Shown: positions 1 through 8,485 of the stretch, piece after piece
How positions within the stretch are numbered: the stretch's first letter is position 1
How the letters are laid out: each line of letters begins with the position of its first letter
Source of the DNA: Bacillus mesophilus
Lineage (GTDB): Bacteria; Bacillota; Bacilli; Bacillales; SA4
Length of the DNA: 64,000 nucleotides
Assembly: GCF_011008845.1 (NCBI RefSeq)
Contig: NZ_JAAIWM010000001.1
Span: 868,001 to 932,000 of the forward strand
Direction: 5' to 3'
Translations under genes and position numbers: made by a program
The notes under the pieces: model-generated
What the model saw: only the letters and a program-made list of their open reading frames with translations
Database searches by the model: none
Told to the model about the DNA's origin: nothing

Positions 1-1035
1 TAGGCATGCGACTATTGGGTATAGGACGGGATATCCGAATAGGTCGATGGCTTTGAAGTCGGTGAATAGGATTTGCACTCTTACTGTAGAGATGTATGAG
101 AATGTTAAGAGTGTTTGTAGGCTTTCTGCCATTCCTAAGAGTTCTGGTGCTATATAGATAGAAGCACTGATAAAGAAAGTGATTAGTGCGTTATGACATA
201 GGGATGAGATCCACACAATTAATAGAGCGAATGAGCATCCTGCTAGAAGGTGAATACCCAACTGAATGAAGTGATATTCTAGCATGGTGAACGCGTACGG
301 TGACTCTGCATATGCTGGGTTTAGATAGAGTGTGTAGAATTGAATCGGCATTCCCCATCCTTCGTTTCCGTGAAGAATGAAATTAAGGACCAGGTTAAAC
401 GCTTCCCAACTCAACACGACTAAACATGTATAAATGAGTGCTGCAACTATTTTTGCTTTAGCTAATGGCTTTCGTCCTTTTTTTGAGCTAAATAAATAGT
501 GGTCCATTTTCGAACTATATTCCTTAGAATAGATGGGTGAGAGTCCAAGGATTAACATGACTCCTAACACTAGGAACGCGCCAAATTCCACAAAGGCTAC
601 GGTTTGTGTTGGTCCTGTTTGATGTGAAAACTGATTCATAGAGATTTCTTCTCTCATGGCCATTTCCATTTCAGCCGCAGCTGTGATTTCTTTACGTAAT
701 TCCTGTATTCTTTGTTCATTGCCCTCCATTACTACCTCTGATAGGACAAGCTTTTGATACATCCAGAGCTGCATCGTCTCTTGGTCTGTTAAAGCATCCT
801 TCTCATCGTCAACTTGTTGCTTCTCCTTCTCGATTAGGCTAGCATACTCTATCTTAGCCTCTTGAATATCTTCATCTGTAATGGATCCTTCCCAGTCTTG
901 ATACATGTCTTTTTCCACTGCTGAGGAGTAAGGGTAGGCAAGCGATAAATAAGACATTCCCAACATGAAGATGAATGTAATCCAAATACTTTTTTGCTTA
1001 AAAATTTTATATAACTCAAATTTAAGTAATTCCAT
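1..1035 (-). CDS. ABC-2 type transporter permease, partial
   Basis: The reading frame opens at an ATG that overlaps the stop of the upstream ATPase gene by one base (TAATG), so the two are translationally coupled. It stays open to the window edge, so the C-terminus is missing. The protein starts MELLKFELYKIFKQKS, then has a membrane segment at about residues 17-35, a charged helical stretch rich in E, K and Q at about 40-130, and then several hydrophobic segments. This is the pattern of ABC-2 permeases with an extracytoplasmic loop after the first helix. It is probably the membrane partner of the ATPase encoded just upstream. The substrate is unknown. Confidence 0.8.
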   Translation of the reverse strand, partial: MELLKFELYKIFKQKSIWITFIFMLGMSYLSLAYPYSSAVEKDMYQDWEGSITDEDIQEAKIEYASLIEKEKQQVDDEKDALTDQETMQLWMYQKLVLSEVVMEGNEQRIQELRKEITAAAEMEMAMREEISMNQFSHQTGPTQTVAFVEFGAFLVLGVMLILGLSPIYSKEYSSKMDHYLFSSKKGRKPLAKAKIVAALIYTCLVVLSWEAFNLVLNFILHGNEGWGMPIQFYTLYLNPAYAESPYAFTMLEYHFIQLGIHLLAGCSFALLIVWISSLCHNALITFFISASIYIAPELLGMAESLQTLLTFSYISTVRVQILFTDFKAIDLFGYPVLYPIVACL

Positions 1036-1904
1036 TACAGTTGCTCCTCATCAAAATAATACAAATATAAGTCCTCTAGATTTGGCACTTCCTTCTTTGC
1101 TTCTTCATTGGGTTTTGTATCACTTAACATACGCAACTGAACTCTATTTTCAACACGATTGATATTCCCAACTTTAAAATGTTCTTGGTAGTGAGGGATT
1201 TCTTCTTCGTTGACGATTACAGACCAAACCTTGTCTTCAATACCTTTTAGCAGTGTTTGTGGGGCTTCCTGCGAAATTACTTTCCCTTGCTTTAACACTA
1301 ATATTTCTTTTGCAATGAACTCTATATCAGAAACAATATGAGTGGAGAGTAATACAATCCTGTCCTTTGATATAGTAGATAACAAATTTCGAAAACGAAT
1401 TCTTTCCTTTGGATCCAGTCCCGCTGTTGGCTCATCAACAATAAGAATTTTTGGATCATTAAGCAAGGCTTGCGCGATGCCAACTCGTCGCTTCATCCCT
1501 CCAGAAAATTTCCCCACCTTCTTTTTCCGCTCTTCGAAAAGTCCTACCAAGGTTAAAACTTCCTCTACCTTTTCGTTTGTCTTCTCTTTGCTTAACCCTT
1601 TTAATGCAGCAATATATTGTAAAAGCTTCTCTGCCGTAAAATTTTCATAAAGCCCAACATGCTGTGGCAGATAGCCAATTAACTCCCGGTACTGATGATC
1701 CATTTTCACGATATCTTTTCCGTCTAAATAGACTGCTCCTGAACTTGGCTTCATCACGCTAGCAAGAATACGCATTAACGTTGTTTTACCTGATCCGTTT
1801 GAGCCGAGAATACCGTATACGCCTGTGGTCAGCTCTAACGTCACTTCATCTAGTGCAAGTTTATTTCCAAACCTTTTAGATACAGCATCAATGGTTAAAT
1901 TCAT
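1035..1904 (-). CDS. ABC transporter ATP-binding protein
   Basis: A 289-residue ATPase with Walker A GSNGSGKTT at about 34-42, signature FSGGMKRR at about 133-140, Walker B ILIVDEPTAGLDP at about 153-165 and the H-loop STH near 187-189. It should energise the permease that overlaps its stop codon. Its start lies inside the end of the preceding membrane-protein gene, a 17-base overlap. The last 80 residues form a less conserved C-terminal extension, as in exporters of the CcmA/bacitracin type. It belongs to an operon headed by an ECF sigma factor, so it is probably induced by envelope stress; that role is inference. Confidence 0.9.
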   Translation of the reverse strand: MNLTIDAVSKRFGNKLALDEVTLELTTGVYGILGSNGSGKTTLMRILASVMKPSSGAVYLDGKDIVKMDHQYRELIGYLPQHVGLYENFTAEKLLQYIAALKGLSKEKTNEKVEEVLTLVGLFEERKKKVGKFSGGMKRRVGIAQALLNDPKILIVDEPTAGLDPKERIRFRNLLSTISKDRIVLLSTHIVSDIEFIAKEILVLKQGKVISQEAPQTLLKGIEDKVWSVIVNEEEIPHYQEHFKVGNINRVENRVQLRMLSDTKPNEEAKKEVPNLEDLYLYYFDEEQL

Positions 1905-2706
1905 ACGACATCCCCCTTTTAAACATATTTCTCATTTGAATCACAATTGTACCTGTAGCAAGGACCGTTACCACGATATAAAAAAGGGTTGGGACTCTGT
2001 CTACGATAAATACGTGGCTAAACAGACTTCCCATTGTCATCCAGATTACAATTCCAATCGTAACGGTATACATCTGCCTGAAACGAGTCACCAGGGCCAA
2101 GGCAATTGAGGTAATCACGGTAAACGGAGTAACCCAATATAGCATTAATTCCCAAGCCAGAATGTCATAATGATTCCATTGAGAAATAATTAAAGTCAAC
2201 ATGTTGTTAATCAATAGATTAAAGGCACCGATGGCAACCATCCTTGACAAGATCACTTCCTGCAAATTGAATTTGAAAGACATTTCCAACTCAGCCATGC
2301 CAGCGTTTCGACTTTTAATCACTTCTATCAATCCGGTTAAAGTTGGAATTGGAGCAAGCAGAAAGATGACCGTGGCAGGGTTTACCTTTGTTAAAATCAC
2401 TGCAGAAATAGCAATCATCATGAACAATACGTTAGCGATCCAAAAGAACGGACTCATATAATACACTTCTGTTAAGGCATGTTTCGTAATGGAAGTAGAA
2501 CGAGCCGCAAATACTTCCCATCTATTCACTTTTGCAGGCATATAGGGTCTTAATGATTCAATGGTCATCATCATTTCCGATTCACTTGGATACTCCACAT
2601 CATAGTCATCAAGCTTGAATTCCAAGTTATCCATGAGCTCTTTAAGATCATTATCCAAATCTTCATCTCGTTCCCATTCACGTCCATCATTTCTTCGCTT
2701 GTCCAT
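1888..2706 (-). CDS. Membrane protein of ECF-sigma operon, possible anti-sigma factor
   Basis: About 272 residues. The first 80 are hydrophilic and acidic and include EWERDEDLDNDLKELMDNL; the rest holds about six membrane helices. It overlaps the sigma gene upstream and the ABC ATPase gene downstream. A GTG nine bases further up (2715) has no spacing from the G-rich tract, so the ATG at 2706 is preferred. A soluble N-terminus plus membrane helices directly after an ECF sigma gene is the usual layout of a membrane anti-sigma factor. No zinc-binding HxxxCxxC motif is visible, so this role is inference; it could instead be a further exporter subunit. Confidence 0.6.
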   Translation of the reverse strand: MDKRRNDGREWERDEDLDNDLKELMDNLEFKLDDYDVEYPSESEMMMTIESLRPYMPAKVNRWEVFAARSTSITKHALTEVYYMSPFFWIANVLFMMIAISAVILTKVNPATVIFLLAPIPTLTGLIEVIKSRNAGMAELEMSFKFNLQEVILSRMVAIGAFNLLINNMLTLIISQWNHYDILAWELMLYWVTPFTVITSIALALVTRFRQMYTVTIGIVIWMTMGSLFSHVFIVDRVPTLFYIVVTVLATGTIVIQMRNMFKRGMSYEFNH

Positions 2707-3256
2707 TTTCCTCACCCCCCCTTAAAAGATTCGCTAATTTACCAAGTCCTTGTTTCAATCTTGATTTCACTGTCGGTATACTACTGTTCGTTACTTCTGC
2801 AATTTCCTTTATCTTCATATCCTGATAATATTTAAGAATAAGTGCTTCCTTCTGATAGTCCGGTAGGCTTTGGATGGCCCCTCTGACCTGCTCTCTTGTT
2901 TCCTTGCGCTCAAAAATATACGAAACACTTCTCTCCTTACTTTCTAAGGATTGAGGTAACTCGGATTGCTTTAAGCTGCTTTGATAGGGAGCACTTCTCC
3001 AATAATCTCGACAATGATTCACCGCGATGGTATAAAGCCAACTTTTGAATGTACCTTTTTGGGAATAGGATGGAATGCGTTGGATGACCTTAATAAATAT
3101 CTCTTGTGTAAGGTCATATGCTGTGTCTTTGTTCCCTACTTTTCGATACACAAATGCATAAATAGGCTTATAATATTTTCTAGTTAAAACCTCCATCGCT
3201 GCTTCGCTTCCACTTTTGATTTCTTCAGTTAATTGTTGATCATCAACCACTTCCAT
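2687..3256 (-). CDS. ECF-type RNA polymerase sigma factor
   Basis: About 189 residues with sigma-70 region 2 in the N-terminal half (aromatic FKSWLYTIAVNHCRDYWR near 65-85) and region 4 in the C-terminal half (helix-turn-helix KIKEIAEVTNSSIPTVKSRL near 148-170). There is no region 1 or 3, as expected for group 4 (ECF) sigma factors. It heads an operon of a membrane protein, an ABC ATPase and a permease, which it probably controls. A strong site (GGGAGTGAGG) lies just upstream; the ATG at 3256 and a GTG at 3259 are both possible starts. The target promoter was not identified. Confidence 0.88.
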   Translation of the reverse strand: MEVVDDQQLTEEIKSGSEAAMEVLTRKYYKPIYAFVYRKVGNKDTAYDLTQEIFIKVIQRIPSYSQKGTFKSWLYTIAVNHCRDYWRSAPYQSSLKQSELPQSLESKERSVSYIFERKETREQVRGAIQSLPDYQKEALILKYYQDMKIKEIAEVTNSSIPTVKSRLKQGLGKLANLLRGGEENGQAKK

Positions 3257-3414
3257 CACCTCACTCCCATTGGAAATTAACTATATAAATTTTACCAACT
3301 CTTTAATTGCCATCATACAGATAGCTTTCTATTAACACTAGGGTAATATAACAATGTTCATTTCACCCTAATAAGACGAAATAGATTAAAAAAGGATTTA
3401 AATTTTTGTAAATA

Positions 3415-3467
3415 GAAAAAAGTACCAGGTATCTAGTAGGACTTTGTCCATAAACGATACCTGGTAC
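3415..3467 (-). terminator. Rho-independent terminator with nested hairpin
   Basis: Arms GTACCAGGTATC (3422-3433) and GATACCTGGTAC (3456-3467) are perfectly complementary over 12 bases. The loop holds a second short palindrome, GGAC-AAA-GTCC, and a run of T follows on the minus strand. It sits downstream of the lipoprotein gene. The nested design suggests a repeat-family member rather than a simple terminator. Confidence 0.7.
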
Positions 3468-3507
3468 ACATAGCTGAATTATATTAATTTTTATCTCTCA
3501 TAGTATG

Positions 3508-3957
3508 TTATTTCGATTTCATATTTTCTACATCTTTTTTAGAAAATGGCCCCTCACCATTTATATAAAGTAAGAGTTCCCCCTCCTCAAAGAATAAATC
3601 CATATTCATCGTATATATAGTACTACCGCTAACCACTACTAAGTCATTCAAATCACAATCTGGTATTCCACAATCAGGCTGCCTATTATCCTGAAAGGTC
3701 TTGATTGTACTAGACATGATTGAAAAGATTTTTTTAATAGATAAGTTTGTTGCCTCCTCAGTAGCAATAATTTTAACATTAACAGGATATAGTTCATGAT
3801 TTTTTTCGAGCTCCAATGTCACAGTTTGTATATAAGGGTGAATTTCGGCTGACTCTAAAACGGGCATCGTTCCATTGCTAAAAATATCTAGTTCCGGTTC
3901 ACAAGCAACTAAAGCTAATATAATGAATAAAAAACTACCCTTCAAAAGTCTTTTCAT
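3508..3957 (-). CDS. Putative lipoprotein, function unknown
   Basis: About 149 residues. A basic start (MKRLLKG), a hydrophobic core and the lipobox LVAC predict lipid attachment at Cys19. The ATG at 3957 is preferred over one seven codons upstream because AAGGAGA lies at ideal spacing before it. The mature part has a CGIPDCD segment with two more cysteines and a C-terminus of beta-like character. I do not recognise a family. It is monocistronic, with a terminator downstream and the CPBP gene upstream on the same strand. Confidence 0.6.
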   Translation of the reverse strand: MKRLLKGSFLFIILALVACEPELDIFSNGTMPVLESAEIHPYIQTVTLELEKNHELYPVNVKIIATEEATNLSIKKIFSIMSSTIKTFQDNRQPDCGIPDCDLNDLVVVSGSTIYTMNMDLFFEEGELLLYINGEGPFSKKDVENMKSK

Positions 3958-4016
3958 GTATTTCTCCTTGTTTGTCACTTTCTATTAATAGGCTGGTTTC
4001 TTACCTTAGCACTGTT

Positions 4017-4751
4017 CTATTCCACTGTAACTTCTTCATCACCAATCTTTGCAACATAATCCATTAAAGCATGAAGGAGGATCACTGGAAACAATGAGTC
4101 TAATGAGATGTATAACAGCGCAAAGAACATACCCATTAGCCCTGTTTTGATGACATTTGATAAGCCTTGATAGGTATGAGCAAGTCCAAATAATAATGAG
4201 GAAAGAAGTAGGATCATCCAAACCGACATGTCTGGAAACAGCTGAATCAAGGCGAAAATTAAAAATCCTCGATAAATGATTTCTTCTGTAATCCCCGCTG
4301 TCCAGGACACATAGGTCCATACCTGTTTATCCTGTTTACTGACAGGCATAATATCTGAAAACTGGCTCTTCACTAATTCCTGCTGCTTCATTTTAATAAT
4401 TTGAGCTTTCATCTTCGGACTTACTTTTGCAGCAATCAAATAATACGAAAGACCGAGAATATAGGCACCCACTAACCCCAACGTTATATATGTCACCCAT
4501 GGTCCCAAGGTTTCAGTATGTAACTGAACACCTTTTACACCAATATCTTCAAACGTCAACGGTCCAACTAGCACCAAGCTTAGAATCAAAATAGTTGGTG
4601 CCCAAAGCCCGATCATGACCTTTTTATAATATCGGACACGTTCTTCTGGATTAAGACGAACTCTGTGCTTAAAATGTTGATAATCAAAGTACCCATAAAT
4701 AGGTTCATAGGTTAATAGAAATACAATGATAAGATAATACCAAATTTCCAT
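4017..4751 (-). CDS. CPBP-family intramembrane metalloprotease (CAAX protease-like)
   Basis: A 244-residue protein with about seven membrane helices and the family motifs in order: EExxxR (E156, E157, R161 in TEEIIYRGFLIF), FxxxH (F188 and H192 in FGLAHTYQG) and HxxxD (H227 and D231 in HALMDYV). In this family these residues bind the metal and form the active site for cleavage within the membrane. In Bacillus such proteins are linked to bacteriocin immunity or protein maturation; the substrate here is not evident. It appears monocistronic. Confidence 0.85.
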   Translation of the reverse strand: MEIWYYLIIVFLLTYEPIYGYFDYQHFKHRVRLNPEERVRYYKKVMIGLWAPTILILSLVLVGPLTFEDIGVKGVQLHTETLGPWVTYITLGLVGAYILGLSYYLIAAKVSPKMKAQIIKMKQQELVKSQFSDIMPVSKQDKQVWTYVSWTAGITEEIIYRGFLIFALIQLFPDMSVWMILLLSSLLFGLAHTYQGLSNVIKTGLMGMFFALLYISLDSLFPVILLHALMDYVAKIGDEEVTVE

Positions 4752-4879
4752 ACATTTTCCCCCTGTAGATTGTAAGAGTATGAAAGACCCTTTTCAAAAC
4801 AAAATTGTTAATAATAACCAATAGGATTATACCATGCACATTCAGATTATAGCCTTTTTATTTATAAAGTTCCTCACAA

Positions 4880-4910
4880 TAAAAACTCCTCACACCAAAG
4901 GGATGAGGAG
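4880..4910 (-). terminator. Rho-independent terminator after yxlG
   Basis: On the minus strand CTCCTCA pairs with TGAGGAG around a short loop and is followed by TTTTT. It lies eight bases past the stop of the last sigY-operon gene, so it closes that operon. Confidence 0.75.
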
Positions 4911-4917
4911 CACTGAT

Positions 4918-5700
4918 TTATTGTTCTAATAACTCTTTATGTTTAAAAACCTGAATGGTTAGGACAAGAATGCCGACGATGATGGCTAGTGTAGTTACTA
5001 CTGCGAGCAAGAAACTAGATTGGAGCTCTCCTGCTTGTAAGAGAGTTCCTGCATGCTCTGTCATCGTAGCTGGACTCCACTTCGTATATTTCGTAATAAG
5101 TGATGTGACTGTTGAAAGGATGACAACCACCAAAATAGTTACAAAAGCGACACTACCAGTTCCTTTCATTAATGTGCTGAAAAAGATCGTCAATGTCACT
5201 ACAAACACTAACCACAAGCTATAAACCGCTATACTTTGAAATACAGGTGTGAAGGCGACATGTTCAATGAGTAAATTAGTATAATACCAGGATGCTGCGT
5301 AGCCGATTAACAGAGAAAATAATGTTATCGTTAGAAAGCCTGCCCATTTTGATAAAATATACGAGGAATACGGAACAGGCTTCATCATTACCATTCCGGC
5401 TACTCCACTCTGTCTTTCACCAGACACAATTCCCATCCCACTTAAAACAAGAATGAGTACACCAATCATCCCATAGTTTGATAGAACTTCCATTAACACT
5501 TGAGGTCCGGTTGGAGTTGGTATTTCAATCTTTGCTCCTTCTGGTAGGCCACCAAAGGTTTCTAAAATTTGCGGCAGATAATAAGCACTCACTGGCTGCA
5601 TGATGCCTAGCAAAATAAAGACAAGTGGAATCCACAATAATTTATAATTACGTATCATTTCAGTCATTTCTTTTCGGTACAGAACAGCTAAGTGTGTCAT
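4918..5700 (-). CDS. yxlG: SigY-operon ABC transporter permease YxlG
   Basis: 260 residues with about six membrane helices and the ABC-2 permease pattern: a basic cytoplasmic start, an extracytoplasmic loop after helix 1, and a GERQSG-type cytoplasmic segment (SGERQSGVAGMVMMKPV near 92-108). The start overlaps the end of the ATPase gene by four bases. Order and length match yxlG, the last gene of the B. subtilis sigY operon. The exported substrate is unknown; in B. subtilis the operon has been linked to plasmid or toxin maintenance. Confidence 0.85.
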   Translation of the reverse strand: MTHLAVLYRKEMTEMIRNYKLLWIPLVFILLGIMQPVSAYYLPQILETFGGLPEGAKIEIPTPTGPQVLMEVLSNYGMIGVLILVLSGMGIVSGERQSGVAGMVMMKPVPYSSYILSKWAGFLTITLFSLLIGYAASWYYTNLLIEHVAFTPVFQSIAVYSLWLVFVVTLTIFFSTLMKGTGSVAFVTILVVVILSTVTSLITKYTKWSPATMTEHAGTLLQAGELQSSFLLAVVTTLAIIVGILVLTIQVFKHKELLEQ

Positions 5701-6602
5701 GCTTTCACCACCTTCATAAATAAGTCCTCTAATGATGTTTGGGCAATCTCAAACTTTCGGATGGGAAGCCCATGCTCGGCAATTTCTTTTAATAGAGTTT
5801 GTTTACCCATGTCCATATCGGTTAGTACGATGCTAGCCTCATATCCTTGAATCGTTACTTCAGATACAAAATGGTAGCTTTTAATGGTTTGTAGCCAATT
5901 GTCAGCACTAGATTCGAATTCAACTTTTATAATTGGCTGTTGATGTTGACGAATGACTTGGTTCATATCACCTGAGACGGCAATTTTTCCATCATGCATA
6001 ATCAACAGATCATCACTAATTTCCTGTGCATCGTGAAGAACATGCGTGGAGAAGAGAATCGTCGTCTCTTGTTTCATTTCCCTCATCATGTCTAACACTT
6101 CTCGTCTTCCTAGTGGATCGAGTGCAGATACAGGCTCATCTAAAATGAGTAGCTTTGGACGGTGGATTAGTGCTTGAGCCAATCCAAGGCGTTGCTTCAT
6201 TCCACCTGAATAACCGCCAATTCTTCTTTTCTTCGCTTCACCTAACCCTACACGTTCCAACAATTCTTCGCTTCTCTTTTCAGCTTCTTTGCGGCCTAAC
6301 TTTGCGAGCACGCCCACGAGGACTAGAAATTCCTTGCCGCTCATCCAATTATAGAAGGCCGGATATTGTGGTAAATATCCAATAAACGGGCGTAAGTCAG
6401 CATTCTGTTTCCCTTGAAAAAGAATAGTTCCTGATGTCGGCTTCAACAATCCAGACAGCATTTTTAACGTGGAGGTTTTGCCTGCTCCATTGGGTCCAAG
6501 TAATGAAACACATTTACCTTCCTCAATCGTAAAACTAATTCCTTTTACAGCATTCGTGTTTCCAAAACGTTTGGCTAAATCCGTAGCTTGTAATAGCGCC
6601 AT
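5697..6602 (-). CDS. yxlF: SigY-operon ABC transporter ATP-binding protein YxlF
   Basis: 301 residues. Walker A GPNGAGKT at 36-43, signature YSGGMKQRLG, Walker B LLILDEPVSALDPLGR and H-loop FSTHVLHD are all intact, so it should hydrolyse ATP. It overlaps the permease gene by four bases and the small membrane-protein gene upstream by one base (TAATG), so the set is translationally coupled. Position and length match YxlF of B. subtilis. It most likely powers an exporter with YxlG. Confidence 0.9.
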   Translation of the reverse strand: MALLQATDLAKRFGNTNAVKGISFTIEEGKCVSLLGPNGAGKTSTLKMLSGLLKPTSGTILFQGKQNADLRPFIGYLPQYPAFYNWMSGKEFLVLVGVLAKLGRKEAEKRSEELLERVGLGEAKKRRIGGYSGGMKQRLGLAQALIHRPKLLILDEPVSALDPLGRREVLDMMREMKQETTILFSTHVLHDAQEISDDLLIMHDGKIAVSGDMNQVIRQHQQPIIKVEFESSADNWLQTIKSYHFVSEVTIQGYEASIVLTDMDMGKQTLLKEIAEHGLPIRKFEIAQTSLEDLFMKVVKA

Positions 6603-6805
6603 TAATCGTTTCTCCTTCCAACCACGAAGTAAAGCACCGGACCAATTAAACTAAACAAGATAATAACAGGAATCCATACCCATTTCGGACCGTTCGTTTT
6701 TTCCTCTCTAATACAAGAAATTAATGCTGTAATCATAAGTAGTAACTGAATCACAAGAATCGGTGCAATCGCTCCCCAAGGTATTTCGTTTATCATTTCG
6801 TTCAT
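6602..6805 (-). CDS. yxlE: Small membrane protein YxlE (PLDc_N-like)
   Basis: 67 residues from the ATG that follows GGGGGAG at ideal spacing; an in-frame codon five residues earlier has no such site. It has two membrane helices separated by a short basic loop and ends FSLIGPVLYFVVGRR, the pattern of the PLDc_N (phospholipase-D nuclease N-terminal) family of short membrane proteins. In B. subtilis YxlD and YxlE, with the anti-sigma factor YxlC, contribute to holding SigY inactive. In this genome it is separated from yxlD by a 249-base gap that holds a repeat. Confidence 0.82.
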   Translation of the reverse strand: MNEMINEIPWGAIAPILVIQLLLMITALISCIREEKTNGPKWVWIPVIILFSLIGPVLYFVVGRRND

Positions 6806-6869
6806 TTTTTTCTCCCCCAAATTGTTTATTTACACGTAATACGATTACGTTCATGAAATCGTTCACTTG

Positions 6870-7035
6870 AAAAGAAAAAAAGGCGCAAGCGCCCCGGTTA
6901 GCCTCAGGCATAGCAAATGTTCCTACATCAATAAAAGGGTGCTCTTTCCCTTTTCTTGATGTAGGGTTATTTGACCTAAGAAAAAGCTCTTTCCTTTTTC
7001 CTCCGAGGGGTTGGGCGCTGAAGCCAGATTCTAAT
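6870..7035. repeat. Palindromic GC-rich intergenic repeat inside the sigY operon
   Basis: One end carries the perfect palindrome GGCGCAAGCGCC (6882-6893) and the other a partner-like GGGCGCTGAAGCC (7013-7025). Between them is an 18-base hairpin with one mismatch (arms 6922-6939 and 6948-6965, starting CCTACATCAA). No reading frame is present. GC content and structure differ from the flanking genes. Similar GGCGC-ended elements recur in intergenic regions of many Bacillus genomes, so it is probably a REP- or MITE-like insertion; that identity is from general knowledge and was not searched. Confidence 0.6.
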
Positions 7036-7069
7036 GCACTACCCTAAGTTATCAAATAATAAAAAAATC

Positions 7070-7294
7070 TCAGGAAAATTCATCCTGAGATTTACGTCTA
7101 AATATTTTTCTTGCAAAAATAAGATAGATGATTAGGTACGTCGGAAATTGAATGAGGCCCAAAAACCCCCATAGCCAGGCATTATGTCCTCTCTTTCGTG
7201 CATCCCAAAACATCCATGAGCCCTGACACAACAAAATCAGTGCAACTACAATCCATAAAGATAACGGTATGCTACTTAATTCATTGGTGTTCAT
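7070..7294 (-). CDS. yxlD: Small membrane protein YxlD of sigY operon
   Basis: 74 residues with two membrane helices (about 13-30 and 41-60) and a WDARKRG linker, the pattern of PLDc_N-type small membrane proteins. Its ATG overlaps the stop of the anti-sigma gene by four bases. In B. subtilis YxlD acts with YxlC as a negative regulator of SigY. The gap after this gene holds a long hairpin that could lower expression of the downstream genes. Confidence 0.8.
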   Translation of the reverse strand: MNTNELSSIPLSLWIVVALILLCQGSWMFWDARKRGHNAWLWGFLGLIQFPTYLIIYLIFARKIFRRKSQDEFS

Positions 7295-7635
7295 TCACTA
7301 CTGACCTTCTTTCTTTTCTTATTAAAGGCTAAAGGCAGTAAGATAATGCCGATCAGTTGGAAGTAGAGAAATAGAACTGGCTGACGATACACAACTGCAA
7401 TCACAATTACTAACAGCAGCAAAGCTACCGAAATAAAAACGAGTAGGTCTTTCCATTGCTTCTTGCGAATCCGTGTTTTCTCCAACTCAACCTGCTCTTG
7501 AAACCACTGTATGTTAGGAGTAATAACCGGATTATATTGATCTATTTTATCTAAACCATCTTTTAATACCTTAACTGTTTGTTCATCTTCTTGATCTAAG
7601 ATGGATTCTCTATGATTAGGATGATTCTTATTCAC
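7291..7635 (-). CDS. yxlC: Anti-sigma-Y factor YxlC
   Basis: 114 residues: about 60 hydrophilic N-terminal residues, then two membrane helices near 64-82 and 86-105 and a basic tail (NKKRKK). It overlaps the sigY stop by eight bases. This is the order and shape of YxlC, the membrane-bound antagonist that sequesters SigY in B. subtilis. Overlapping translation would keep sigma and anti-sigma levels matched. Confidence 0.82.
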   Translation of the reverse strand: MNKNHPNHRESILDQEDEQTVKVLKDGLDKIDQYNPVITPNIQWFQEQVELEKTRIRKKQWKDLLVFISVALLLLVIVIAVVYRQPVLFLYFQLIGIILLPLAFNKKRKKVSSE

Positions 7636-8152
7636 GCTCAGTCAACTCCCTTCGTAGGTTCTTTAGACCATTTGACACTCGAGATTTTACCGTTCCTTCT
7701 GCAATTCCCATCATTTTACCAATTTCCTCGTATGAGTACCCATAATAATGCTTTAACACGATTGGCATTCTAATATCTACTTGTAATGAAGCAAGTGCAT
7801 CTACGACATCAGACCATTCTTCATTCATCACACCAGCTTGCCATTTCATTTTTCGAAGGGCTTGCTCTTGGTCATGATAATTTTTCTCTCGCTTCTTTCG
7901 CCGCTGCTGATCGATGTACAAGTTCGTTGCAATCGTCATAAGCCATGAGGAAAACATAGACTTTCCATTATACAATTGGATTTTTTCAATACACTTCATC
8001 ATCGTCTCTTGTGCTAGATCTTCTGCCAGCTGTGGATGAAGGGTGACTTTCATTAAATATTTTACAAGGAAAGAATAATTTTGCTGTAACAGCGTCGAAA
8101 GCGCTAACGAATCTCCCTTTTGAGCCTTTCGAATTAGATCCTTTTCTTCCAT
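7628..8152 (-). CDS. sigY: ECF sigma factor SigY
   Basis: 174 residues with region 2 near 20-90 (LLQQNYSFLVKYLMK and FSSWLMTIATNLYIDQ) and region 4 near 120-172 (YGYSYEEIGKMMGIAEGTVK). These segments strongly resemble B. subtilis SigY as I recall it, and the downstream genes keep the B. subtilis order yxlCDEFG. It probably transcribes its own operon from the ECF-type promoter at 8186-8211. The ATG at 8152 follows a weak site. In B. subtilis the regulon is essentially this operon. Confidence 0.92.
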   Translation of the reverse strand: MEEKDLIRKAQKGDSLALSTLLQQNYSFLVKYLMKVTLHPQLAEDLAQETMMKCIEKIQLYNGKSMFSSWLMTIATNLYIDQQRRKKREKNYHDQEQALRKMKWQAGVMNEEWSDVVDALASLQVDIRMPIVLKHYYGYSYEEIGKMMGIAEGTVKSRVSNGLKNLRRELTERE

Positions 8153-8185
8153 GGCTTCTACTCCATTATTCAGGTTTATATGTAA

Positions 8186-8211
8186 TACGTGTAACTAGTA
8201 AGAAACGTTCA
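8186..8211 (-). promoter_or_regulatory. Probable SigY autoregulatory promoter
   Basis: On the minus strand TGAACG (8211-8206) and CGTA (8189-8186) are separated by 16 bases and lie about 35-60 bases before sigY. This fits the TGAACG-N16/17-CGTC form known for SigY-type ECF promoters, so it is a good candidate for autoregulation. Confidence 0.65.
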
Positions 8212-8476
8212 TTTTGTAATAAAAAAGAGTTTTAGGCAATTTTATTTTACCAGACTGTCTTTTAAAATGTTTCTCCATTTTTCTTTAAAATGAATAGTAG
8301 AAAGACCCAATCCATTATGGATAGCCGGGTTGGATCTCTAAGCGTTCTGTTTTAAGTTAATTTTTAAAATCCCCATATGTCATTTATAAGTAAGGAAAAA
8401 CGATGAGTGAATAGAGATACATATTTTCGAAGTATATAAATACCACTTATAGACATATTAAGAAAAAAACGATGAG
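8212..8476. other. Intergenic region between sigY and a DUF3231 gene
   Basis: AT-rich divergent region of about 320 bases in total, including the sigY promoter. A short palindrome ATCCATTATGGAT lies near 8310-8330 inside a weak imperfect hairpin. I see no convincing open frame or sigma-A promoter; a sporulation-type promoter for the downstream gene is possible but not demonstrable by eye. Confidence 0.4.
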
Positions 8477-8485
8477 GTGTCTTTG

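Noticed and set aside
1342..1650. Open frame on the plus strand opposite the ABC ATPase
   Set aside because: It overlaps a gene with complete Walker and signature motifs, and its translation has no recognisable domain or ribosome site.
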